64,000 bases of DNA from Buxus sempervirens (Eukaryota > Streptophyta > Magnoliopsida > Buxales > Buxaceae), in assembly GCA_947561395.2 (NCBI GenBank), contig OX387190.1:40536392-40600391 (forward strand). The letters are read 5' to 3'. Below are positions 10,925 to 40,990 of the stretch, piece by piece. A model generated the notes under the pieces. It worked only from the letters and a program-made list of their open reading frames with translations, was not told the origin of the DNA and did not search any database. How positions within the stretch are numbered: the stretch's first letter is position 1; each line of letters starts with the position of its first letter. The position numbers were made by a program, and so were the translations under genes.

Positions 10925-11284
10925 AGCGTTTTTAGTTTCAGCGGCATGTTGAAAAATCGTTTTTTTTCAATTGTCGAAACGAATCGACACAAAAAATCGG
11001 TTTTAAAAAAATCGATCGATTTTTTCGGCGTGCCGAGCGAAACGTAGCAAAACTCACAAAAAATTGATTTTTTGCAATGAAGAGGAAAAACAATCGATTT
11101 TTTTAAATTTTATCAACGATTTTTTGGCGGCGTGCCGCCGAAAAATCGACAGAATAAAAAAAAATTTCAAATTTTTTCTAATTTTTTGTTTTTTTTAAAT
11201 TTTTTGGTGTTTCGCCGGCACACCATCGGCGTGCCGCCGGCGTGCCGTTTTTTCCGATGGGCGGCACCGATATTGTAATCCTTG
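10925..11284. mobile_element. Unclassified inserted element of AAAATCGAT / GGCGTGCCG palindromes
   Basis: About 360 bp of alternating A/T runs around ATCGAT cores and GC-rich dyads such as GGCGGCGTGCCGCC and CCGGCGTGCCG. It is flanked by the 9-bp direct repeat GTTGAGAAC (10916-10924 and 11285-11293), which suggests insertion with target duplication. No inverted termini and no coding frame are evident. It shares the 11-mer TGCCGGCGAAA (reverse complement at 11210-11220) with the foldback element at 25414-25677. Confidence 0.5.
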
Positions 11285-11293
11285 GTTGAGAAC

Positions 11294-11944
11294 CATAATT
11301 CTGGGGCTGTGATTGTGATTGCTTTAACATGGGTTTTACAATTATTTTCTCAAGCAATAAATGGGACAGAGAGCATCTATTTAATCGATGTTATTTGCCG
11401 TCTTAAATTTACGAATAAAGAGAGGAAGATGCATGATTGGCTACGTTCCAATAAATTGTTGGCCTACTTCTACCATCATAGCTAGCTTTACGTGTGGGTT
11501 AGGGACTTGGGAAATTATGTCATTGGTCAGCTGAATTTTAAGTCCTGTCTATTGTTTATAGGAATGAAATCGTTACAATGCTATACTATTGCTACGGCCG
11601 TGAGATGTTACTATGTAAAGCATCTCATGATTAGTCTTTTTTCATTTTTGTAAATATGTTAGGTGAGTCCTACTTGAAAAAACAATGCAGCATAGCATTA
11701 TAGACAATGTCATCCCTTGTTTACATTATTTTTCTGTTTTATTTTTGCTATTCATTTTTACAACATATATCAACAACATCTGTCACAGATCATGTAATGT
11801 AATTGATGTGTACATTACCAATGGGGACATACCTACAAAAGCAAAATGTATTTATATAATGAATAGCTTGTCTGAGTATAGAATTATTTTGGATATATAA
11901 ATTGCACAAACCTCTCCTTCAACAAATCGGAATTGAATCTCTTT
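11294..11944. other. Intergenic, no gene supported
   Basis: AT-rich; short frames only. The stretch from 11714 (CCCTTGTTTACATTATTTTT) is repeated at 12467. Confidence 0.5.
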
Positions 11945-12917
11945 TCATTTTTATAAGAAAGCAAAACTTAACTTTAAAATTTGATACTTGTAACGTTTAT
12001 CTTCCTTCTAGGATCTAACAATGAGGGTTATTAAGTGAATATGTTGAATTTATTTAAACTATTTTGTCCTTGTAAAGTTAATATTTTAAGTAAATAATAC
12101 TTAATCCTTATTAAAAATCTTCTAATAAAAAATGACATTTAACAAGATAAATTAATTTATGAATTTAAAACCTTTAATTATCACTTATTATCACTTATAG
12201 AAGGGTAATAAATATTAAAGAGGTGTACACGTCTGTGAATGACGTTGATGTGCATATTCTATACCCCACTCACCATTAATAGACCAGCCTACCCATTAAT
12301 AGACCAGCGTAGGCTGCAGCTGAAATGAGTTTTAAATTATTTTTTGTGGTGGATCAACTCAATGCATGATCAAGCATGTCTCGTATGCAATGACAGTTAT
12401 TTGAAATCCCTAATGAACCATGTCTAATAAAAGCAAGGATTCTAATTTCTAAGTTTTAAGTCGTGTCCCTTGTTTACATTATTTTTCTGTTTTATTTTTG
12501 CTATTCATTTTTATAACAAAGCTAAACTTACCTTCAAAATTTGATGCTTGTAATGTTTATCTCCCATTTTGGATCTAACAATTAGGGGTATTAAGTGAAT
12601 ATGTTGAATTTATTTAAATTATTTTATCCTTGTAAAGTTATATGAATTTAAAATTTTTAAATATCACTTATAGAAGGTTAATAAATATTAAAGAAGTGTA
12701 CACATCAGTGAATGACGCTGATGTGTATACCCCACTCACCATTAAACCAGTGGATTTTCTAACCTCTGCTCCAGCTGATATGAGTTTTAAATTATTTTTG
12801 TGGTGGATCAACTCAATGCGTGATCAACCATGTCACTTATGCAATGACAGTGATTCGGAATTCCTAATGAACCATGTCTGATAAAAGCAAGGATTCTAAT
12901 TTCTAAGTTTTGAATAC
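11945..12917 (+). repeat. Diverged tandem duplication, about 0.5-kb units
   Basis: Unit 1 (about 11945-12460) and unit 2 (about 12500-12917) share, in the same order, AAAATTTGATACTTGTAACG, the TTAAGTGAATATGTTGAATT block, a GTGTACAC...GTGAATGACG block, and a closing AATGAACCATGTCT-ATAAAAGCAAGG block. A separate fragment of the leading sequence is at 11714. Unit 1 also has a small internal duplication, CCCATTAATAGACCAGC, near 12290-12310. Confidence 0.75.
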
Positions 12918-12976
12918 CCAAAAAAAACCTAAAAATATTTACTGGTGATCAATTAACACCGGTCAATGGTCCTACT

Positions 12977-13498
12977 ATGGTTTTATGGAAGAAACCAATT
13001 ATTCCATTTGTTAAGATTAATTTTGACGGTGCTCTTAGGAAAGCAAATGGAAGGGCAGTGATTAGGGGTGTTGTTCATGATGGCCTTGGAAGATTCATGG
13101 CTGGTTTCGCTTCTGAAATTTTTGCATCATCTAGTTTTCAAGCTGAGTTTTTTGCTGCTTTGGAAGCTGAAAAAATGGCGAAAGCTCTGCAGGTAACCCA
13201 TGTCATCTTAGAAGGTGACTCTTCAAGTGTCATTGAAATTCTGAAATCCTCTATAATAGTTATTCCTTGGCGTATTAGAATTGATTTTGCTCACTTTAAG
13301 TTTCTATGTGATAGCTTTAGTTGTTTGAAATTCTCTCATGTATGATTGCCTTGCAAACTTTGCCTTGGACAAGTATTCTTGTATGTGGATGAAAGCTCCT
13401 CCTCATTATATCTCCTCGTTTCTGTTTGATGAGGCATGTGAGATTATTTACTATTGTCAATGAAGTGGAGTTTTCTTATAAAAAAAAAAAAAAAAAAG
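12977..13498 (+). mobile_element. LINE 3' end: RNase H-like domain and poly(A) tail
   Basis: The frame 12977-13345 encodes an RNase H-like fold of the plant retroelement type. The acidic residues sit in NFDGAL, AEFFAALEAE and EGDSSS, the expected D-E-D order. The conserved WKKP...KINFDGA opening is present. After 13345 the usual ending (about 13346-13450) continues out of frame, so the copy is frameshifted. It is followed by an A-run at 13480-13498. No reverse transcriptase precedes it, so this is a 5'-truncated, inactive copy of an RNase H-bearing L1-type LINE. A stand-alone plant RNase H-like pseudogene is the alternative. Confidence 0.75.
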
Positions 13499-14103
13499 GC
13501 AATTACTACTTACTAGTGGTAAAAGTTTTGTTACATATCTATGGTAAAACAATAATAAATACCACCGGTGAAGACCCTCGTCACGGACCGTAGCATGAAA
13601 TTGGATTTTAGTGATACGTTTTTTAAATAATTCAGATTTAGTTGGTCAAATTTTCATAATTTATTTTTAGTGACATTTTTTAAAATAATTGATAATCGAT
13701 ATAATTTTACTATTTACTAAGAATTTATTCCAAAAATGTCCTCAATAGACTTTGAAAACTTTTTTGCTTTATAAGTGAGGTTTGCAAGTCTTTTGAGGGC
13801 ATTTTTTTCAAAAAAACTCTTAATGAACATTAAAATCAATTATCAAGATTTGGTCGATGAATCTGAATTATTTTGAAAAACCAATTTTACCTTTTTCTTT
13901 AGTTACAGAAGAAATGTTTTCCATGAAAAGAGACGAGTCTAAAGTAACAAAACCCAGATAAAGATACCAAAAAGACGAACAAAAACAAAGTCGTTTGTTA
14001 CAAAAACTTAAATCCAGCCACTCTAACTTCACTACTACAATTATCTACAAACGGTGATAGTGAAAACTGTGAAATGAAGCTAGACGTATAAGATCTTACT
14101 TGA
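13499..14103. other. Intergenic, no feature recognised
   Basis: AT-rich; contains short diverged inverted segments around TTTAAATAATTCAGATTTAG (13620-13880) but no gene. Confidence 0.4.
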
Positions 14104-14514
14104 CTAACGTGAGCTCCAAAGAGGACGAAACCACTTTGAGTGGAAGGACGACTGGTACGAGATGAGGAATAGGAGCACCAGTACCAACAAAGCGACACCC
14201 CAGGGCGAGCTCCCCGCGCGATGAATCGAGCCATGTTCTGCACGTGAAGCCCTAACCACGAATCCTCCACTGATAGAGATGGAAAGTATGATGACGATCA
14301 AAAGCATGGGCAACAAGAAGAGGAATAGCTGGAAGCTGACCATGTGGCTGCGCATGCTAGACTTGTATTCTATGTAGTGGGAGAGGAACAGGAAGAGGAC
14401 GACGATGGCGAAGATGGTGAGCAACGGGAGTGGGGGTGCAGAGATGGAGGCCAGAGTCCGGCTCGTCCATCCTTGTTTCCATGCAGGGCCCCTCTCTCTA
14501 TACAACCAAGGCAT
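14104..14514 (-). CDS. Small three-helix membrane protein, diverged inverted paralogue
   Basis: Single exon, 136 aa, function unknown. Hydrophobic segments lie near residues 30-48, 61-83 and 104-120. The order is the same as in the copies at 5056 and 9555, and the same C-terminal block is present: SSPWGVALLVLVLLFLISYQ, then SSFHSKW. The rest has diverged, so this paralogue is much older than the A/B duplication and is in the opposite orientation. The start is the only upstream ATG that includes the first hydrophobic segment. The frame is open and uninterrupted, which suggests constraint. Confidence 0.65.
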   Translation of the reverse strand: MPWLYRERGPAWKQGWTSRTLASISAPPLPLLTIFAIVVLFLFLSHYIEYKSSMRSHMVSFQLFLFLLPMLLIVIILSISISGGFVVRASRAEHGSIHRAGSSPWGVALLVLVLLFLISYQSSFHSKWFRPLWSSR

Positions 14515-15092
14515 CTCGATTGCTTGTCTCTCCCACAGCGACCTCGCTCAATTAAGGAAGCTTTTTTTTTTTTTTTTTGGTAGTCCTCAATTAAGGAAGC
14601 TTTGTTTGATCGATGTAAGAATTGTATATAAAAGAAGTATAAAGAGAGTGGTTTGGCTTTAGCATAAATGCCTGGGCATGGATTCTTTATCTCTGGCCGA
14701 CTTTATCTTTTGTAATCATGCCCACTCAACCAAATGATTCCCGCACAAGTATTGAAGAGAAAATTAAGAAGAGAAACGAATATATTTATTATATTCTAAC
14801 AGAACACGGGTCACCAAGTAAAGCTTCAGCCGCAAGAGCTATCAATCGGTTCGGACCACTCCGTTGAACATACAGGGATTAATTTTACATCTTTGATCTT
14901 CCATTTGAAGCTTTAACCAGGTCGCATGAGCAGATTATTACCTCGCTTCTCAAAAATGTTTGTGAGACAGTGAGAGCCTTTTTAAGGAATTTTTCTCTTC
15001 TTTTGTTAGTTGGAAAATCAGTATCTAAACCGTAATGAACGTTTTGGCGGTTGCACCACTCAACCCATGGTCGAGTCATTTAAGGGTACCGT
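14515..15092. other. Intergenic, no gene supported
   Basis: T-run at 14563-14579 with the flanking sequence TCAATTAAGGAAGCTTT duplicated on both sides (14549 and 14586). No coding frame supported. Confidence 0.4.
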
Positions 15093-15590
15093 ATGGATGA
15101 TATATCCTCGACTCCGAAAATTAAGGTTGTCGTGGTTTTTGCGGTGGCAGCTGAGAAAGAGATTGACGCTTGGCGATCCCGTCTGTCAGCGCTACTTGTT
15201 TCAAATTTTGCGTGTCACGATGGAGCTGGTTGGTGTCTTAGCGAGGGTGAGAGGCGCTGCAAGTAAACCATCCAGCTGGTAGAACGCTGCGGAAGCCGAT
15301 CGAATTCAACTGCGTGATCGATGTTCCAATCAAAGATAATCAATTGCTCTGTTATTGGCACGTTCGAAGAAGACGATGGAAGCCGAAAGCGTGTAAAGAC
15401 GGTCGAAGATTTAAGCTCATCAGGCGCCATGAAGGCTCTGAGAAAGAGTAGGAATTGAAAGTTGAAACACAGTGGGGGAGCAGCTTGATCCAGTTGTTGA
15501 GAAACTGTCTCCTCTCTGTTAACGTCTCCGTCTCTGCTTCCTACGGATTCGGTATTAGCTGTTTCCGCGTACACGTAGTTTGCCAGTTGG
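15093..15590 (+). pseudogene. Unrecognised gene relic, frameshifted
   Basis: An ATG at 15093 opens a protein-like frame (DDISSTPKIKVVVFAVAAEK) that stops near 15264. A second frame from about 15290 reads LRKPIEFNCVIDVPIKDNQL and, after one in-frame stop, LIQLLRNCLLSVNVSVSASY then GFGISCFRVHVVCQLA up to about 15590. Codon-like composition across two frames with a stop and a shift suggests a decayed coding sequence without introns, possibly a retrocopy. I do not recognise the family. The minus-strand frame 15215-15574 is probably its shadow. Confidence 0.4.
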
Positions 15591-17336
15591 CACGATAATG
15601 AAAAGGGAAACTTGCTTTGGTACGTACCGCCCCCACTTTCTGCTGGCGGTGGCGCCCGGAAGCTTTTGATTTGAATGACGTCACAATTTCTTAAATAAAT
15701 ACATAATAATCCCTTATTAAAATTAATGACTTCATTAAATGTTTAATAAGGATTTTTAGTCAAGACACCTATCAGTGCGACTGGGCGATGAAAACATATC
15801 ACTTGACCCTTTCACTGAAAAATCTGTTGGTCCAACGACAATGTATATGTCCGCATCAGCTTCACATACCTATGTGGACATATACATTGTCATTGGACCA
15901 GCAAATCTTCTAGCCTACGGCTCCAATAAATTCCAAGTCCTGTGCGATGGCTACTAACAAATTATAAGGAACATATCATATGATTGAGGCCTCATCCTTA
16001 CGTCAACAAGAAGTCATGCAAACGTTTCAGTTGAAGTGGTCCGCATAATGATGCCTGAAATCATGTAGGTTTTTCCATATGCCATATGATAAATTATTTT
16101 TAACTTAATTCATTCCATATGCCAAACCCACTCATAAACCGATTGGGAACGGTAGGTTTTTCCAACTTAAAACATATTTTATAAATAAGTAAATAAATTA
16201 TTTCCTTTTCTTCTTCTTCTTCTTTTTGGGTTTTTTTTTCGACAAATGTTTTTATTTAATGAAAATAAAGGCTACAAGCTAGTGAGGAGGAGGCCTAGTA
16301 AGCCTTGCCCCTAAAAAACATAGTAACAAAGTTTAATTGTGATACAAATGACAATGGTAATTAAAATAGGATTGGGGAAGTGCTCTTAAAAATAATTTTG
16401 ATTCAATTATCCAATTCTTCGTAATTGATAATAAGTGATAATTTTTTCAAATAATTGGGAGTTAGTGTTTACAAAGACTTCCTTCCAAAACTACCCATAA
16501 ACGACTTATGATTATAAAGTACATTTTTGGAAGAAAGCCTTGGTGAACAAACTAGTTCCCAATTCATATTTAAAAAAAAATCACTTCTTGTCAATTAAGA
16601 ATAAGTGGATGACAGAACCCGAATTATATCTAGGAAGCACCCTAACAACCAATTTGAGTTTAGTTGAGGGAAAGCGGGTGGCTTTGGGGTCTGATTTTGG
16701 ATGATACCCAAAGAGTCCAATTTAATGTTTTACCGAGTCATGAGACTAATAGTAGTTGCTTTCAGTAAGATCCAAATCATCCAATCACTCAAATCCTGTC
16801 GCCCTCATCACACAAAATACGCACTCAAAGAAAGCCTTTCTGGCTTTCTCCATGTAAACCGTCTGCCTTGGTCAAATTCACAGTCTTACGTTTGACTAGA
16901 CTTTTCTGTCGTTTTGAGGGTTCAACACCCTTTCTCACTGCCTGCATTTGCTCAACCATGGAGATGTAGCTTACAAGTTACAACTGGCACCGCCAAAGTG
17001 ATCCTAGGGTTTTGTATCTACGCCGTCCGTGACTTGATAAAACTCTAAAACCATTTCCACGCGCCTTATCAGTTGTGGGCGACCATTAAGGCACATATCA
17101 AAGTTGCTCTAACAGCCACCGAGTAGTATCAGATGATACGACAAATAGCAAATTAAAATACAGTCCACACTTGAAACCAAAGGGAATTCGCAAATGAAAA
17201 ATCACCCGTGAAAATTTTTTTCACTTTTTCTGCAGAACTTCTGCACCCGCGACCTTTCTCTCGTTTCTTCCTCGAAAAAGGAAGAAAATAAATTTTTTAA
17301 AAAAGAGAGAGAGATAGGAAGTCTCCTCCTTTGACC
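15591..17336. other. Intergenic region upstream of the CDPK gene
   Basis: No gene supported. At 15826-15903 there is an inverted pair, TTGGTCCAACGACAATGTAT and its complement ending TTGGACCAGCAA, a short foldback. The last 150 bp before 17337 are CT-rich, as in a leader or core promoter. No clear TATA box was chosen. Confidence 0.4.
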
Positions 17337-17487
17337 ATGATCTCTTTCTTCTCGTCTTCCTCCCATCTGCTGCAACCCTTCCGTGTACCCTAATGATCTA
17401 TGTCTTCTTATTATATGATTCGAGAAACATTTGCTGGGTTTTTGATGGTTTTGTTCTCCGCTAACGTTGGAGGGTCTTCTGCAAATC

Positions 17488-17513
<26 letters not shown>
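17337..17513 (+). promoter_or_regulatory. CDPK 5' leader with three upstream ORFs
   Basis: Ahead of the main ATG (17488) there are three upstream ATGs if this stretch is transcribed unspliced: 17337-17393 (18 codons plus stop), 17393-17464 (23 codons plus stop, its ATG overlapping the first stop as TAATG), and 17400-17513, which overlaps the main start in another frame. This layout would lower initiation at the main ATG or require reinitiation. An unseen 5'UTR intron could remove them. Confidence 0.4.
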
Positions 17514-26968
<9,455 letters not shown>

Positions 26969-28656
26969 CAATTCTAAGGGACCATTGGAAGATTTAAAAA
27001 AGAGAGGAGTCAAGGCAGAAGAATGGCTAAAGTGATGCTCCATTTTGTGATCTTATTTTATGGAAGATTTCACCCAGGCCTAGACCCTTGGACCTAGGTG
27101 AAAATTTTGGTTATCAGTCAAATGGATTCCTGCAATTGTGTGAAGTATTATTAAAGTTAAAGTTTTGAAAGCTTCGGTGGGTCTCTCCTTGGATGTTGGA
27201 CCACGGTAAAAGTCTTTTCCCTTGTTTTTGTACATTACTTTGTTGTGGCAGGGCTTTGTTAGTCACTCCATGCAACTGTAGCCTCTGACCACAAATTTGT
27301 AGTTGAATATGGTGTAATGATAATTTATTTATCATGTTTATGTGCAAATTTATTTGAAATGCACAGCTTTTCTGCATCACAGAAATCTGTTAAGTACAGG
27401 GATTCATACTACCGCAGGAAAGAAGTATGCAGTCTAATCTGTGAAATGATTTAAAACATTATTTGAGAAGAGATTCAGAACTGGGAAATGAATGAAAGAA
27501 TAAAAGAAAAAGGAAATAAAAAATCAGAGATTGCTTAGAAATTCAAAACTTAAGTCTATATAACATTAACTTGCAAGCATGCGTGTCGTCAAATTATACA
27601 ACAATCCAGGTTTTGCAAAACGAATTTGAAATAAATAAATTAAAAATGATGATGATAAAGAAATTACCCAATTCTCTTTCTGGGTCAATTGGAATTGTGT
27701 GTTCCACTTGACCAAGTCGATTTATAAGTAACTTTTGTCAGTCAAAACAATTCATAAAACGAAGTAAATCGGAACGGAATTCTAGAACCCCAAATAAAGC
27801 CGTAACGCCTGCAGGAACGGATCCTCCATGCGGAACAGGCTTTGTAATTTTATATAACGTAAGACCTTCCACAATCCCCAATCCAGTCAATATGCAGTTT
27901 CGCACACCTAACAATTACAGAGAAACTACTGCCCAAAATATATGTACATTAAACATTGAAACTCTCATGTTTCGAAAACTAGAATACGTTCGTATGCTTG
28001 GGGCAGGCAAGGCTTATATTCTTTTTTGTTTTTTTTAAACATAATATTGGGCAACTAGGAAGGGACACTGTCCATTCATCGACCAAAATTGGAAGTTTAA
28101 AATGCTTTAGTAGAAACTGCACTAAGGAAAATGTTCCAACCATAATCAACCGACGAGCCATAGAATGTTTCTCCGTAGGTACCAGTTCAACTTCGTACCG
28201 GTCAAGAATTCACGCCATCAGAGCTGAATAGAAATTAATATGAGATAATTTTTTTATCAAAGTTCAAGCAGTTACAATTCTGTTACCATTATTAACTCAC
28301 CTGGTAAAATACCATCAAAAGATTATATAAGTATAGGATTTCAGCTTTGCTAGCCGTTGCCGTGAAAGCAAGGATGCACTCAGAAAATGGAAAGATTTAT
28401 GTTACATATTCCGGATTTTACCCACATTTCATTTATGAATATCATTATTCCAGCAATTTATGAGCCTAATTGGAATAGAAAGTAACCTCAACAAAATTAA
28501 TCAGAGAAAATGACCATAGAATTCCTTCTTAGGATGGGAAAACTGGGCAACAGTCACAACTCTTTTGAATTCAAATGCTAAAGGGTCGGTCAAATTATGC
28601 TCCCAACTTTTATTCTCCTTATATGCCTTCTTCGAAACAAGAACCACCAAGAATGA
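26969..28656. other. Convergent 3' flanks of CDPK and triosephosphate isomerase
   Basis: 1.7 kb between two stop codons facing each other. It must hold both 3'UTRs; no other gene seen. Confidence 0.7.
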
Positions 28657-39287
<10,631 letters not shown>

Positions 39288-39387
39288 TCCGACTTCAGCT
39301 ACCGCTGCTAGTAGCCTGCTACCACTGCTTCTCTTGGAGCTGCCCTCTATGGCCTCCTACCAGAAATGATGTAAGATAACAAAGTAT

Positions 39388-39397
39388 GACGTGTGGC
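39388..39397. promoter_or_regulatory. ACGT-core element upstream of TPI
   Basis: TGACGTGTGG combines a TGACG and an ACGTG core about 100 bp upstream of the TPI ATG; a GATAA I-box-like GTAAGATAAC lies at 39371-39380. Such pairs are common in light-responsive plastid-gene promoters, but function here is inference. Confidence 0.35.
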
Positions 39398-39545
39398 GCT
39401 ATATCATATGCCCTCAGATATTGTTACACCTAACGCGATTCAAATTGCCAATAAATAGAGTAACAATTAACACTTAACAGCCTCCTTACCAAGGAAAACC
39501 GGTGTTTCGGTTGTTGAAAAACAAAAAATCCTTTGTATTTTGAGC

Positions 39546-39667
39546 TTTCTAAATTTTAGGATAATGAAAGGATTCCTCTTCTCGTTAATAATGCCACGTC
39601 TTCTGACTTTTCTAAATTTTAGGATAATGAAAAGATTCCTCTTCTCACTATGCCACGTCTTCTAACT
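39546..39667. repeat. Tandem repeat carrying CCACGTC in the TPI upstream region
   Basis: Two units of about 60 bp: TTTCTAAATTTTAGGATAAT, then GATTCCTCTTCTC, then ATGCCACGTCTTCT (ends near 39604 and 39663). Each carries an ACGT core, 260-380 bp upstream of the TPI start codon. Confidence 0.8.
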
Positions 39668-40990
39668 TGCCAATACGAGGATATTGATTTTCTGGCCTGA
39701 GGCGCCTGGTACGGCTAGGGTTGCAATCAAGAGCAGTATACTTAGAAAGAAAAGATTCACGTTCGTGTGCACTTTGAGAGAGATGTCACGTAAAAACAAA
39801 TGTAGGAAAAAAATTGTAAAGTATATCATCCCGTATACTTCGTGCCTTTACAGCTGATAGTGGTTTTTTCTTTTTTTTTTTTTACTCTGATAGTGGATCA
39901 CTAACCCATTAACAATTCTATATGCTTTATTTGCTTGGTCAGTGGGTCCTACCAATTAGGTTCGCCGGCTTTAGCATCGTCGATGAGGACTCGCTGCTGG
40001 CCTGATTTTGGAACTTCCTCCAAACTTGGGTGATTTTTTGTTAGAATCTTGTTTCTTATATATGTATATATATTTTACTTACCAAAAATATTTTGCCTCC
40101 TTTTTTGGTTTTACCGCCTTCTGCAACGGTCATGTCTCAACAAAAAGTTGGCTGAAGAGACTAAGCATTCGTAACCGAATTTACAAAATGTGACGACAGT
40201 TTTCAAAACCATGAGATCATATTAACATTCGTTCCCTTCTGCAACGAACCGAAATAGAATACATTGCTTCAGTGGATTTTTCTATATTTCATCTGATCAA
40301 AATTCTGAAAGAAAAACAAATAAAAGAAAAGGAGATAATGACTTACTCCAATTGGAGATCGTCGTCCTCATGTTCCGTCCATTGAACCCACTGCGCGCGT
40401 CTTTTTCTCATGTTGTGCAGAATGGATGTCTGCGTGCCTGCCAATCTCAAGCAATTAAGACTCATCTGTTAATTTCTTTACATCCAAATAGCCGGAACAA
40501 GGAACATACAATGCGTGATGCAGCAGATGTAATGATCTCTGTATCCATGGCATAAATAAACTATTTAATTCCTGTTCTTCACATTGATGGAGAAATTTTT
40601 AATCAACAGATGAATTAGTTGAAGACCTTCCAGAAACGGAATAAAAGGATTCAATTAAGATGAAGACCTTCCAAACACTTCCATGTGCACCTGGGCACAG
40701 ACGAGAGGTTCTGAAGCCCACTACCATTTTCTCTTTCTATACAGGAAGAACGAATACTGATCTGCTATCTTGCAAGAGATATTTTTCGTTCAGTTATCTT
40801 ACAAGAGATTCGATCAGTTATCTTGCAAGAGATACTCAGTTAAACAGTCACCCGAACTTAATATCGCGCTCGATTGAGTGAAACTGCTTCAACATTTGTA
40901 AGCAGGGAAAAACCATTTGAAATGTTAGCAGCTGGAGACAATCGATCGGTTCTTGAAAACATGGTAATATCATCCTGAAATTCTGTTTCC
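39668..40990. other. Intergenic, TPI 5' flank to bHLH 3' flank
   Basis: No further gene supported. Contains the 3'UTR of the bHLH gene at its right side; a tandem GATCAGTTATCTTGCAAGAG-like motif repeats near 40755-40835. Confidence 0.5.

Noticed and set aside
15215-15574. 119-codon minus-strand frame
   Set aside because: It overlaps the plus-strand gene relic, whose translation looks more protein-like; probably a shadow.
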